A DNA stretch of 64,000 bases from Paenibacillus planticolens (GCF_013141725.1 NZ_WHNZ01000007.1:124001-188000); one strand, 5' to 3'. Positions 8,381 through 17,363 are shown, counted from the first letter of the stretch. Notes: a model not told the origin generated them from the letters alone. Program-made: numbers and translations.

Positions 8381-8521
8381 CTACTTTGTCCTTTCTGTAA
8401 TTTCATTTAGCTTATCAATAATTATTTTATCATTCTTTAATTTGAGCTTTAAGCTTCTGTCAATGCTAACTAAGCCAGTTACAACCATAAACATAAAAAT
8501 AATTAAAAGAATGTCAATGAT
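8381..8521 (-). CDS. Small single-pass membrane protein, unusual start codon
   Basis: A frame of about 46 codons ending at TAG 8381. GAGGAGG (about 8529-8535) sits at normal distance from ATC 8521 or ATT 8518, but there is no ATG, GTG or TTG at that distance in this frame; the first in-frame ATG is 8494. The product would have one N-terminal membrane helix (IIDILLIIFMFMVVTGLVSI) followed by a charged, coiled-coil-like tail (DRSLKLKLKNDKIIIDKLNE). That architecture and the ribosome binding site argue for a real gene. It lies 55 bp downstream of the membrane protein gene ending at 8576. Function unknown. Confidence 0.5.
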   Translation of the reverse strand: MIDILLIIFMFMVVTGLVSIDRSLKLKLKNDKIIIDKLNEITERTK

Positions 8522-8575
8522 AAAAACAACCTCCTCTAAAGAAAACGATTAACCAAATCGTACTAGCGAATATAC

Positions 8576-9031
8576 TTATATCCACGTTTGAAACGATTTA
8601 TTAACCATCTTTACATTGTTCTTTTTTGACCAACTCTTTAAATCCGAGATAGCTCTATCTTCATTCCTGGAATACCTAAATTCCCATGGGACGATCTTCC
8701 TCCTGTAAGGCAATATTCCAATAACAGGTTTAAAGTACCCCTTGGTCATTATTACTTTAATATCTCCCGAATTAATTATAGTCCCATTTAATATGATTTG
8801 GTCATTGGACAGGCATAACTCGATTGGTTTCTTGAAGAATGTTCTATACAATGCGAGTAACAGTACAACTACACAGTAACTCAGAAGAATCACCGTTAAC
8901 GAAGTGTAGAAAACACCCATGTGATCCCATGATCTCACTAAAAGAATAGATTGACTACATATTATAGCGATCATACCTATAATGGTTCCAATCCTTGAAG
9001 GACTCTTAACTTGATACTTCACTTCCCTCAA
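8576..9031 (-). CDS. Small membrane protein with two transmembrane segments
   Basis: A protein of 151 residues that I do not recognise. From the TTG at 9031 it has a short basic N-terminus (REVKYQVKSPSR), a TM hairpin (about 12-31 and 42-63), then a soluble domain of about 85 residues with strands and a conserved-looking WEFRYSRNEDRAISDLKSW segment, perhaps a PH-like fold. TTG 9031 is chosen because GGGAGGGG lies five bases before it; the frame remains open to 9133 but has no other ribosome binding site. A putative small membrane protein follows at 8521, suggesting a two-gene unit. Confidence 0.6.
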   Translation of the reverse strand: MREVKYQVKSPSRIGTIIGMIAIICSQSILLVRSWDHMGVFYTSLTVILLSYCVVVLLLALYRTFFKKPIELCLSNDQIILNGTIINSGDIKVIMTKGYFKPVIGILPYRRKIVPWEFRYSRNEDRAISDLKSWSKKNNVKMVNKSFQTWI

Positions 9032-9199
9032 AATATCCCCTCCCTTAATCAAATCCCTATGCCGAGTATACCATATATTGGAATTAACCTGCCCATTACT
9101 TGAATCTTTAAGCTTCGATTGCTCCCCTATCACTCAAAGAATGCCGCCGTCGGGAACGAGATAAGGCTCTTGCTACCCGTCACCTTTGAAAAAAACAAA

Positions 9200-9231
9200 T
9201 GAAAAGACACCGCCATTTCGAAGGCGATGTT
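9200..9231 (-). terminator. Probable terminator after the MurA paralogue
   Basis: ACATCGCC and GGCGGTGT form an 8-bp stem with one wobble pair around an 8-nt loop. It is followed on the minus strand by CTTTTC, a short T-run. It lies 65 bp downstream of the stop at 9296. Confidence 0.55.
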
Positions 9232-9295
9232 AATGTTTTGCCGATTATACACTTCGGCTGTTTTGTTCCAATGAAACATTTCTCTGTTATCAATT

Positions 9296-10588
9296 TCAAT
9301 GAGATTCACGGATCTTGCTTGGGTGCTCCTGCGCATCCAGTTCGCGCATCGAAAGCTTGGCCCCTATGGATCGGAAGCTGCTAATAACGTCCTCATAGCC
9401 GCGCTCGATGTGCTCGACGCCTGTAATACACGTGCTGCCCTCAGCCGCTAAACCGGCCATCAGCAAACAAGTGCCTGCACGCACATCTGTTGCATGCACC
9501 CAGCCGCCATGTAATGGTCGTCCTCCGCTTATAAACGCACTTTCTTGCCGTAACTCTATCTCTGCGCCAAGCCTCCGTAGCTGTGGAACGTGAGCGAACC
9601 GATTTGGATAGACACGTTCTGTAACTATGCTCTTGCCTTTGCCTTGCAGTAGAAGCGCGGTCATTGGTTGCTGTAAATCGGTGGCGAAGTTCGGATACAT
9701 GCCTGTGCGAATACGCGTCGCTTTCAGCGAATTCGTGCCAAAAGCGGTAATTTGGCTCTCTCCACACTCCACATACATCCCAATTTCCTCCATCTTAGCT
9801 AGACATGAGCCAAGATGCTCGGGGATGACGTCCATGACAGTAACCTGACCCCCATGGAGCCCAGCCGCCATCAGAAAAGCTCCGGCGATCAGCCTGTCTG
9901 GAATAACCGTGTGCGTTCCACCGTTCAAATAGGAGACGCCTTCAATTCGAATAAATTCCGTTCCCGCCCCGTAGATTCGTGCACCCAATTGATTAAGGAA
10001 GTTTGCCGTATCGCATACTTCCGGATCTATAGCTGCATTGCGCAGTTGTGTCCGCCCTTTTGCAAGCACAGCCGCCAGCATCGCATTAATGGTCGCGCCA
10101 GAGGTAATTGTGTCGAAATAAATGTCCGCTCCCTTCAGCTCGGCAGCCTCGACTTCGTAATAATCTTTGAAGAGATGTACCTGCGCTCCGAGCGCTTTAA
10201 ATACCTTGATATGCTGATCAATCGGTCTTGTAACGAAATCGTCACCGCCAGGTAATCCGATCGTAACTCTGCCGAATTTGGACAGTAACGCGCCGGCAAA
10301 ATAATAAGACGCCCGATAGCTTGAAGCTTTACCTGGATCGATCATGGAACTATGAATCCACCGCGGGTCAATGATGACTTGTCCACCTTCCTGTCTAAGC
10401 TTCATGCCGATATCCCGGCCGATATCTGCGATAATACGGACATCGTCTATACGTGGAATCCCCTCTAAAGTTACTATATTGTCCGCCAGACAAGCGGCGG
10501 CAAGTAAGGCAAGGGAGCTGTTCTTCGCTCCTGGTATATGTACCGTTCCGATCAGCGGTCCTGAGAACTCAGTCTGTATATACTTCAA
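9296..10588 (-). CDS. MurA-like UDP-GlcNAc enolpyruvyl transferase paralogue with Asp at the Cys115 position
   Basis: A 430-residue EPT-family enzyme of full MurA length. Lys22-Asn23 (GAKNSS), the ATDLQQPM segment with the catalytic Asp, and DVRAGTCLLMAGLAAEG with the conserved Arg are all present. In the loop where E. coli MurA has PGGCTIGARP, this protein reads PGGDDFVTRP, so Cys115 is Asp116. In other MurA enzymes Cys-to-Asp keeps activity but blocks alkylation by fosfomycin. It transfers enolpyruvate from PEP to UDP-GlcNAc, the first committed peptidoglycan step. It starts at a TTG with a weak site, 18 bp after the FHA regulator gene, so the two are probably an operon. Likely a second copy beside a housekeeping MurA elsewhere. 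Confidence 0.88.
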   Translation of the reverse strand: MKYIQTEFSGPLIGTVHIPGAKNSSLALLAAACLADNIVTLEGIPRIDDVRIIADIGRDIGMKLRQEGGQVIIDPRWIHSSMIDPGKASSYRASYYFAGALLSKFGRVTIGLPGGDDFVTRPIDQHIKVFKALGAQVHLFKDYYEVEAAELKGADIYFDTITSGATINAMLAAVLAKGRTQLRNAAIDPEVCDTANFLNQLGARIYGAGTEFIRIEGVSYLNGGTHTVIPDRLIAGAFLMAAGLHGGQVTVMDVIPEHLGSCLAKMEEIGMYVECGESQITAFGTNSLKATRIRTGMYPNFATDLQQPMTALLLQGKGKSIVTERVYPNRFAHVPQLRRLGAEIELRQESAFISGGRPLHGGWVHATDVRAGTCLLMAGLAAEGSTCITGVEHIERGYEDVISSFRSIGAKLSMRELDAQEHPSKIRESH

Positions 10589-10606
10589 GAAGTGTCCCTA
10601 CTTTCG

Positions 10607-11332
10607 TTATGACGATTTCAATTCAGTTTCGAGTATGTAGCCACTGCCGCGCACTGCACTAATCAGAAAGGTAGCTTTTCCGTATTTTTTTCGCACCCGG
10701 TAGACCAGGGTATTCAGTTCGTCCAGAGTCACATCTGAGAAGCCTTCTGCTCCCGTTGACCTTTCCGGCCAAACCTTAGATTTAATTTGCTCGAGTGGAA
10801 CGAGCCGATTTGCATTTTCATGTAGCACACGAATCAGTAAATATTCTTTTTCGGACATTAGGATTCGCCTGCCTTCCACGACACATTCTCTTTTCTCCCA
10901 ATGAATCGTGAGTGGCAATTCCGGAATTTCCAGATGTCTGGTGATACTGAGCGGTTCGATTTCTAGGGTCTGATCGGCAAACATATAAGAAAAGTGGATG
11001 ACGGTCATCCCTTTAGATAGCTTAATGATATCAAAATTGTTCAAAGTATATGGGGTGTGTGGTGTTAGCAATACGCCGTTGATCTCAGTTCCGTGGCGAC
11101 TCCCTAAATCATATAGCACCGCCATGTCTTGTTCTTTGCGGATGACGAAATGTTCACGGGAAATAAATGCGTTCGTAAATGCCAAATCCGGAGTTAACTG
11201 ATTGGATACCCGGCCGACCAGTGTTACATCCTCGCTTAGATTCACGCAGGTGCCCGATCGATATGGTTCGCCGCGTACAATGTATAAGCATGCAAAGTTT
11301 TCCAGTTTTCTCCCCTCCATGTGATGATGCAT
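10607..11332 (-). CDS. FHA domain plus OmpR-type winged-helix regulator
   Basis: A 241-residue protein. An N-terminal FHA domain (about 15-110) has the phosphothreonine-binding set Gly40-Arg41, Ser58-Arg59-x-His61 and Asn85-Gly86. A C-terminal Trans_reg_C winged helix (about 150-238) has WEKRECVVEGRRILMSEKEYLLIRVL and VYRVRKKYG...VRGSGYIL. There is no receiver domain. FHA modules read Ser/Thr phosphorylation, so a PrkC-type kinase could drive this factor. The start is set at ATG 11332 behind AAGGGGG; an upstream TTG (11380) has no site. It precedes the Asp-type MurA by 18 bp, which suggests it controls that gene and links it to a cell-wall signal (inference). Confidence 0.85.
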   Translation of the reverse strand: MHHHMEGRKLENFACLYIVRGEPYRSGTCVNLSEDVTLVGRVSNQLTPDLAFTNAFISREHFVIRKEQDMAVLYDLGSRHGTEINGVLLTPHTPYTLNNFDIIKLSKGMTVIHFSYMFADQTLEIEPLSITRHLEIPELPLTIHWEKRECVVEGRRILMSEKEYLLIRVLHENANRLVPLEQIKSKVWPERSTGAEGFSDVTLDELNTLVYRVRKKYGKATFLISAVRGSGYILETELKSS

Positions 11333-11492
11333 CTTTCCCCCTTCTAATGGGAAGTAACCCCAGTCATCATCGTAACTCAAACTAAGTGAGAATAAAACCC
11401 CCTGACACTGACGCCTTGCTCACATTTCAGTAACATCAATACTTTTGAAATTTAGATTAGGTGTTATGAAAACATCAGTTCCCAAAGTTGCG

Positions 11493-12071
11493 TTACAACG
11501 ATAATGCCTTCAAAATTGGTTCTCGATATTCAAAATCTTTCTCATTTATTTCAATTAAGTTATCTTTCAAGTTAATGTTTAGATAGATCTCTGCATATTC
11601 ATCCTCTTCCCCACTTTCAAAAAACAATTTGTATTTCCTGTAATCGCTGGTACTTTCTAAAACAAAATCGGTAAATTTCACTTCATCTTTCATCTGAACA
11701 CTACTAATTTGTTCTCCATAAAGTTCTCTTAAGGCTCTAATAAAATTATTCGATTCTTCTCCAATTTGTGATAGCTCTATTCCGCCCTTATTAAATCCTG
11801 CTTCTTTTGTATTGTTAATTGTAACCTTTAAGCCAACTGTAGTTTGATCATACATTCCTTTAATAACGTAATATTGAGTATTCCCTTTGGTTTCAAAACT
11901 AGTTATTTGAAATGTAAGATCTATAAAATTATCCTTATCTTTAGTATTAGTAATTTGATGTAAATCGTTTGTATTCAATCGTTTCAGAGTTTCTCTTTCT
12001 CCCCGACTATTACAAGCAGAACAAAAGAAAATAACTAGTATTAGTGAGATAAGAATAGATGATTTGATCAT
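11493..12071 (-). CDS. Predicted lipoprotein of unknown function
   Basis: A 192-residue protein with a lipoprotein signal peptide: basic start MIKSS, hydrophobic ILISLILVIFF, then the lipobox CSAC, with lipidation expected at Cys20. The mature part is charged and strand-rich, with no domain I recognise. AGGAGAG lies seven bases before the ATG. It is flanked by intergenic DNA on both sides and appears monocistronic. It would be anchored to the outer face of the membrane. Role unknown. Confidence 0.75.
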   Translation of the reverse strand: MIKSSILISLILVIFFCSACNSRGERETLKRLNTNDLHQITNTKDKDNFIDLTFQITSFETKGNTQYYVIKGMYDQTTVGLKVTINNTKEAGFNKGGIELSQIGEESNNFIRALRELYGEQISSVQMKDEVKFTDFVLESTSDYRKYKLFFESGEEDEYAEIYLNINLKDNLIEINEKDFEYREPILKALSL

Positions 12072-12276
12072 GTTTTTTCTCTCCTATTTTGCTAACCTCG
12101 TAAAATCCGTCGCACCTAAGGCATTCGTGAAGTAATTACACTATACCTTCAATAAAGCAGGGAGCAGCGGCCGAATTTGGCGATCTGCTCTCTGTTTCCT
12201 AAACTAACGTTTCCTGTTAGCTTAGTGCTTACTTGTATTGTCCTTCATCATTTTTTTTGCTAATGCTCGAATGTTT

Positions 12277-13104
12277 TTAGCTTCTGATGCTTTCATCGTG
12301 AAGCTGTTTCATTAGTGTCTCCACATCGATATCTGCCTTCGGATACGAGAGGTCCAGTTTCTCCATTGAGCGCAGAATAATCCTGAGCACCAAAAAGTCG
12401 CGGAACCAACGCTCATTGGCCGGGACGACATACCAAGGGCAGTGCTTGGTTGCTGTGTGCCGGAAGACATCTTCGTAAGCGGTTACGTATTGATCCCAAT
12501 AGCGCCGCTCCTCTAGATCACTCGGGTCGAATTTCCAAAGCTTCTCCGAGTTGTCCAGCCGTTCGCGGATTTTATCGAGCTGAAATTCGGGGGAAATATG
12601 CAGGAAGATTTTGATCAGCTGCACTCCGCTATCCGTAAGCAGCTTCTCGAAATGCCGGATATGGTCCAGGCGAACCGCCGCTTCATCATCCTGAATCATG
12701 CCGTGCACCCGAGTAATCAGGACATCCTCATAGTAAGACCGATTAAAGGCGGTGATGTACCCTTTGGCAGGGACAACCTTATGGGTCCGCCACAAGAAAT
12801 CGTGGGAGGACTCCTCCGGGGTCGGCTTTTTAAAACTCTCCGCACGAAAGCCTTGCGGGTTCAGGTTGGAAAGCACCTTCTTGATGACACCGTCCTTACC
12901 GCTGCAATCCATGCCTTGGAACAGAATGAGCACGCCATTCGTCTTTGAAGCAAACAGCTTGTCCTGTAGCTCACGAAGCTTACGCTCCATGCGTTCAAAC
13001 GCGTCTTGAATCTCTTCCTTGTTCTTGAAGCCGCCTGTGTCGTTCGGATCGAAGCGGCCTAGCCCGATCTCTTCTTCTTTATTTAGCCGATAGGATTTCA
13101 GCAT
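12277..13104 (-). CDS. Polyphosphate kinase 2 family protein
   Basis: A 275-residue PPK2 enzyme. The Walker A motif is GMDCSGKDG (64-72). The lid/Walker B region contains FNRSYYEDVLITRVHG (120-135), and the ERRYWDQYVTAYEDVFRHT segment (about 199-217) is typical of the family. It transfers phosphate between polyphosphate and nucleotides; the length and sequence suit the class that can phosphorylate AMP or ADP, but the class is not certain. GGAGG precedes the ATG. The GNAT gene ends 23 bp upstream, so the two may be co-transcribed. Confidence 0.92.
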   Translation of the reverse strand: MLKSYRLNKEEEIGLGRFDPNDTGGFKNKEEIQDAFERMERKLRELQDKLFASKTNGVLILFQGMDCSGKDGVIKKVLSNLNPQGFRAESFKKPTPEESSHDFLWRTHKVVPAKGYITAFNRSYYEDVLITRVHGMIQDDEAAVRLDHIRHFEKLLTDSGVQLIKIFLHISPEFQLDKIRERLDNSEKLWKFDPSDLEERRYWDQYVTAYEDVFRHTATKHCPWYVVPANERWFRDFLVLRIILRSMEKLDLSYPKADIDVETLMKQLHDESIRS

Positions 13105-13127
13105 GGGAAAACCTCCAAAATAGCGTT

Positions 13128-13583
13128 TTATAATTTTTTTGCCATTACGATGCTCGTTTCTTTATAGCCTATCTTTTCATATAAACCACGAGCAATTTGA
13201 TTATGAGCAAAGACATGAAGTCCTATACTCTTGATGCCAATTTCTCTAGCCACCTTTTCTATATCTTCCATCGCTTGCTTACCAAATCCTTGCCCTTGAT
13301 AATCTTCCTTAATTTTTATATCGTAGATAAACCCTCTGTTGTTTGGTTTCAGTGCAAGCCAAATCATTCCAACCTCTTGGCCCTCAGAACGAATTGTAAA
13401 TAGTTTGTTATCAATGGTTTTCTCGCCGTCAGGCAAAAGGTTTGCATATTGTTCTGTTGCCTTACGAATAGATTCCTGTTCGTTCCAATTCCCAGATTGA
13501 ACGTTGCTTTTTGCATAGCTATGAATTGCAGAATTAAGGTACTCCTGGAATTCAATCGAATTCATTAAATCTAATGTAATCAT
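13128..13583 (-). CDS. GNAT family N-acetyltransferase
   Basis: A 151-residue GNAT domain. The acetyl-CoA-binding motif A is IKEDYQGQGFGKQAMEDIEKVA (about 91-112) with the QGQGFGK loop, and motif B follows as GLHVFAHNQIARGLYEKIGYKET. The N-terminal 50 residues are helical and divergent. Family members acetylate small molecules or protein amines; no substrate is suggested by context. The ATG is preceded by GAGGGA. It lies just upstream of the PPK2 gene. Confidence 0.88.
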   Translation of the reverse strand: MITLDLMNSIEFQEYLNSAIHSYAKSNVQSGNWNEQESIRKATEQYANLLPDGEKTIDNKLFTIRSEGQEVGMIWLALKPNNRGFIYDIKIKEDYQGQGFGKQAMEDIEKVAREIGIKSIGLHVFAHNQIARGLYEKIGYKETSIVMAKKL

Positions 13584-13734
13584 TTTTATCCCTCGCTAAA
13601 AATATCCTTTTTGTCTTGTAACCTTACTATTCAAAAATAAATCTTGCTAAATCATATGGTATATTTTAACACATGCTAGGTACTCATTAAACCCATTAAC
13701 TGTCCTTGAATCCTTTCCATATTAAGAATGACAT

Positions 13735-13780
13735 AAAGCCCGATACCTCCCCACACTGATGTGTGAGATATCGGGCTTTT
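13735..13780. terminator. Terminator of the RiPP operon
   Basis: AAAGCCCGATA and TATCGGGCTTT form a stem of about 11 bp with an inner CACAC/GTGTG stem. Short T-runs flank it on both strands. It closes the minus-strand RiPP operon (SagB stop at 13828) and may also stop plus-strand transcription. Confidence 0.8.
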
Positions 13781-13827
13781 CGGTAATTAATTCGAAGCTG
13801 GCTGAAAGGCCCAGGAAAGCGCCTCTT

Positions 13828-15405
13828 CTAAACATGCAAACCTCCAACTAATCGAGGGCTATGACGATATGGCCCAACAGGGATTTGGATCAGGCTGGTT
13901 ATTCCTTGCGAAGTCATCTTATAAATCTCATCACACAATCTGGCATCGAATCCAAGGAGCGGATGTCCCCCTATCCCGATTGCGGATGCCGCGAGCAGTA
14001 AACGCTGCACGAGCATCCCCGCTTCCATCTGTTGGATGCGATATCCCCTATACCCCAAGGCTGTTGTGAGATGACCTTTGTCCCCTGCCACATGAAAGAT
14101 TAGCGGAACTTGGGACAGATTCACGTTGTCGGAAGGCATCCCCTGCTGCAGCTTGAGTCGATGATCCCCCTGACGTATCCACCGCAATGTATGAGCAGCG
14201 CTGTCATAACGGTAAGCGCCGTCCGGGATGCCTTCAACGTTATACAAACAAACGTACAGTGAGACGCGGGAAACGGGGTTCTCATGAGCTCCATCCAAAT
14301 CATTCCGATACCTGAAGGAGGCCGTTGCCTCCTGTAACAGATAAGCCAACTGCTCTTGGCTTATCTTGGCCATTATAAAATCACCATCCGGCGAAAATCT
14401 ATTTCGGCTTATCGTCGCCAGATCATATGACAACCGTTTTACTTGGGGCAGAGCCACTGCTAGATCCTCGCTGTCAACGATCATCTCTTCGCTAATTTGC
14501 CGTATTGGCCGAAGCCATTCCAAGAGGGATGCTTCGTTCATCTCGATAAGCATTGGAAATTCCTTGACTTTCCGGGACCGGACGTAGTAATCATGCTTAA
14601 CCTTTGGCAGCTCCCGACATAAGTCAGTGGCGGAGCACTGCTCTCCCTCATTCCGACCTGCAAACCATTGAAACGCAGGCTCCGTTGACAGCGGAATCAC
14701 CGCATACACGCTCTCCTCTCGTTCCGATATCCCAAGGAGATCATTCACGGCCCGATCAAGAAACTGGAAATATACGCCAGACGCGAAGCCGAACCGTTTC
14801 GCCACATCCAAGAGCTGCCCGATTAACGTACCCGCATCCAATCCTTGCAGGCGGTAGGAAAAGTTATTGTATTTAAAGAAGTTTTTCCAAAACAGGGTCG
14901 ATACAAAAACAGTACCAAAACAAGCCGATAAGTCACATCGATTGCCAAGCGCCCGGGCTACATAGGCATCGAAGTTGCCTTTGCGCAGCAGCACTAAGCG
15001 GTGGTGTGCCACATCATAATGATATACACCCTCGGGCAAATCCTCCAGCTTCAGATATACATATAACTCATTAGGATATAACGCTCCCCCGGAGGGCACA
15101 AACCGCCGGTACATTTGCAGCAGACCCATGTTTTGTACCATGGAATTCGACGTAGGGACGGACTGGGAAAATTGAGTGAGCCCGAATATATACCATAGAA
15201 AATGACCGATTTGTCGAAGGTCAGGCTTCACTAGCGCTTCCCCGCCGTCGAGCGTCAGCGGTACTTCCGAAGATAACGGAACCACTTGCAAACCGCGGTA
15301 GAGCTTATACGCAAGCGGTCCGTCTTCCCAATCCACCACCAAGTCCGGCGGTTTGGTCTTATCAATGTCATAATGCAGATTGTGCAGAAATGCCTCCAGA
15401 TTCAT
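13828..15405 (-). CDS. SagB-type peptide dehydrogenase, two nitroreductase-like domains
   Basis: A 525-residue protein with two nitroreductase-like halves, about 60-260 and 345-520. The first half carries the SagB signature RRFVPSGGALYPNELYVYLKL (about 100-120), then EGVYHYD and the LGNRCDLSACFGTVFV strand. The second half repeats the pattern more loosely (ENPVSRVSLYVCLYNVEGIPDGAYRYD; QMEAGMLVQRLLLAASAIGIGG). SagB enzymes use FMN to oxidise azolines made by the cyclodehydratase into thiazoles and oxazoles. It starts at ATG 15405 behind GGAGGGAG, 14 bp after the YcaO gene, as the last gene of the RiPP operon. Confidence 0.92.
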   Translation of the reverse strand: MNLEAFLHNLHYDIDKTKPPDLVVDWEDGPLAYKLYRGLQVVPLSSEVPLTLDGGEALVKPDLRQIGHFLWYIFGLTQFSQSVPTSNSMVQNMGLLQMYRRFVPSGGALYPNELYVYLKLEDLPEGVYHYDVAHHRLVLLRKGNFDAYVARALGNRCDLSACFGTVFVSTLFWKNFFKYNNFSYRLQGLDAGTLIGQLLDVAKRFGFASGVYFQFLDRAVNDLLGISEREESVYAVIPLSTEPAFQWFAGRNEGEQCSATDLCRELPKVKHDYYVRSRKVKEFPMLIEMNEASLLEWLRPIRQISEEMIVDSEDLAVALPQVKRLSYDLATISRNRFSPDGDFIMAKISQEQLAYLLQEATASFRYRNDLDGAHENPVSRVSLYVCLYNVEGIPDGAYRYDSAAHTLRWIRQGDHRLKLQQGMPSDNVNLSQVPLIFHVAGDKGHLTTALGYRGYRIQQMEAGMLVQRLLLAASAIGIGGHPLLGFDARLCDEIYKMTSQGITSLIQIPVGPYRHSPRLVGGLHV

Positions 15406-15419
15406 GCTTCTCCCTCCTG

Positions 15420-17363
15420 CTATGGAAATGGATGCGGGTATGGATTGAGAAGTTCCAGCCTCAGCGGCTGTTTGGCATACCCAAGTTCCATCGGTACCCT
15501 CAACACCCGCTTAAGCCCCTCCACGCGGGTAAACTGATGACCGAATGTCATCGGCAGCATCCCCGGGATCAGCACTTTCACGCAATGAAGTCCATTTCGA
15601 ATGATTTCCGGCGCTGACTGATCAACGACGATCACATCCAGATTCAATCGGCGGAACGCCTGAAGAACATCTTTCAGATCGTCCGTTAAATCAGCATGCC
15701 GGGCTTCACGCTTGAACTCCTCTTCAAACGTTCGCATGGGGCGATTTTCATCCAGCAGAAATTGCAAGCGCTCCTCCGCTTGCGGCAAAGCGTATAACAA
15801 TGAATGATCCTCCATCTGCCGCACCTGGGAGGAATCGTGAAGCATCCGTACATACGCCTCACGGTTCTCCTCGAATTTCTTATCAAGATTCAGCACCATG
15901 CCGGCCAACTCGTGAACCGCACCTTTCACCGCCCGTACCGGATCAGGATGAGCTCCGGCCGCACAGATGAGATTCACTCCATTTTGTTTCCTGTTTTTTG
16001 CTATCCCCCAAACGCTTGGAATCCCGTTCTCCATCGTCGAGTTGTAGAAATATACATCAAACCCCGCCACAACTCGTAAACGATCGATCATCATCCGCAA
16101 TTCCCGGTCGTTTGCGGAATAAGGGTCAATACGTGGGAGAGGCAGCTGCGCATACCAAGCCATCAGAAACGAATCTCGCTCCACAACTTCCATTATTCCG
16201 TAAAAGATAGCTTCCTCCAGGCTTCCGCCTAATGCGCATCCGTTGGAAGATTCGGACACGAAACCATGTCCGCAGCCCATGCCGTAATAAGCGAGCTGTT
16301 CCGGAACGAGAATCGGACGCTCTTGCAAAAACGAATACCCCCATACCCAATCGATGTGGCGGTCAGGATCGAACGTAGTGAACGGATATCCCGGCTGTGC
16401 GTACTGTTCCTTCGCATGCACCCCTACCTTGACGGGGTCGAGCGCTTGATCTTCCAGATCGCGGAAGCTGCCATGGACTACCGTTCGTTTGCCTCGAGGC
16501 ACCATACCGCAGTACCGCTCCAATCCCTCCAAAATGGCGGTCAACTCGCTCGCCGCATAGGAATGAGTCCGACCTGCCGTCCCTACGTCCTCAGCGATCA
16601 ACGGTAAATTCACGCTTACATCGGCAAATGGCGACGCAAGATCAATCATTTTCTCATTCATAAAGCCGGTCCGGCTATCCAAATAGTCTTTGGTCAAGAC
16701 TTTTTTCAAATCATCCATGGGTCGAGAGCGGTAACTGTCCAAGCTAATCTTAGGACTTGGCTGCAGTGAAATGCGGGCTGATGCCGACGAATCGTCAGGC
16801 AATCGACTGCAAACCGGACATAGCGGGTCAGGGAGAAAGAAGTGAACTGTACTCTCCAGCGTTTTCAGGTTGATCATAAGCACTCTCTCTGCTAAATGAC
16901 CCGGTTTGTCTTGCAATATCCTCCGTGCCTCCGCCACTAGCAGATGGGCTACTTGGAAGAGTCCCGTACGCGAAGCCCATGCATCGCGTGATATTCCCCC
17001 GTGCGCCGCAAGACTCTGCTGCAGCGCACGCATCTCCCTACGGTCGCGTCCCGCCATGAGGCGTCGTGTATCCGCACATTGGGAGCACCCTTGTGAGCCC
17101 GGTGTAACCAGAGGTCCGATCACGCCCTCGCCAAATGCAACGAAGCCGCGCAACCAAGGGATACCGGCTGGCTGCAGCAGCTCTTCCGCCTTTTGATGAA
17201 CGTAAGGATGCCAAGCATCGTGCAGCACTAGTGCCAAATCCACCGTTTCCGGCACTCCTGCTTCGAAATCCATTTGACGTACGATCTTGAATTGGGCTGA
17301 TAGTTCTTCATTTACGCAGTCCGCCAATTCCCCGTCTCCCACAATCATAACGATGGCGCTCAC
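15420..17363 (-). CDS. Fused E1-like/YcaO azoline-forming cyclodehydratase
   Basis: A 647-residue fusion. Residues 1-200 form an E1/ThiF-like partner domain with two CxxC zinc pairs (Cys93/Cys96 and Cys182/Cys185). From about 220 to the end is a YcaO domain with ATP-binding Glu-rich motifs ELTAILEGLERY (273-284) and NGCALGGSLEEAIFYGIMEV followed by VERD (374-397). The C-terminus ends in alternating prolines (NPYPHPFP), the PxPxP tail typical of active TOMM cyclodehydratases. It uses ATP to cyclise Cys, Ser or Thr of the precursor into azolines. It starts at GTG 17363 overlapping the stop of the ThiF-like gene, indicating translational coupling. Confidence 0.93.
   Translation of the reverse strand: MSAIVMIVGDGELADCVNEELSAQFKIVRQMDFEAGVPETVDLALVLHDAWHPYVHQKAEELLQPAGIPWLRGFVAFGEGVIGPLVTPGSQGCSQCADTRRLMAGRDRREMRALQQSLAAHGGISRDAWASRTGLFQVAHLLVAEARRILQDKPGHLAERVLMINLKTLESTVHFFLPDPLCPVCSRLPDDSSASARISLQPSPKISLDSYRSRPMDDLKKVLTKDYLDSRTGFMNEKMIDLASPFADVSVNLPLIAEDVGTAGRTHSYAASELTAILEGLERYCGMVPRGKRTVVHGSFRDLEDQALDPVKVGVHAKEQYAQPGYPFTTFDPDRHIDWVWGYSFLQERPILVPEQLAYYGMGCGHGFVSESSNGCALGGSLEEAIFYGIMEVVERDSFLMAWYAQLPLPRIDPYSANDRELRMMIDRLRVVAGFDVYFYNSTMENGIPSVWGIAKNRKQNGVNLICAAGAHPDPVRAVKGAVHELAGMVLNLDKKFEENREAYVRMLHDSSQVRQMEDHSLLYALPQAEERLQFLLDENRPMRTFEEEFKREARHADLTDDLKDVLQAFRRLNLDVIVVDQSAPEIIRNGLHCVKVLIPGMLPMTFGHQFTRVEGLKRVLRVPMELGYAKQPLRLELLNPYPHPFP

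Noticed and set aside
9130..9336. Minus-strand frame downstream of murA
   Set aside because: It overlaps the end of the murA paralogue in another frame and spans its terminator.
9815..10255. 146-codon plus-strand frame within the murA paralogue
   Set aside because: Shadow of a clearly conserved enzyme gene on the other strand.
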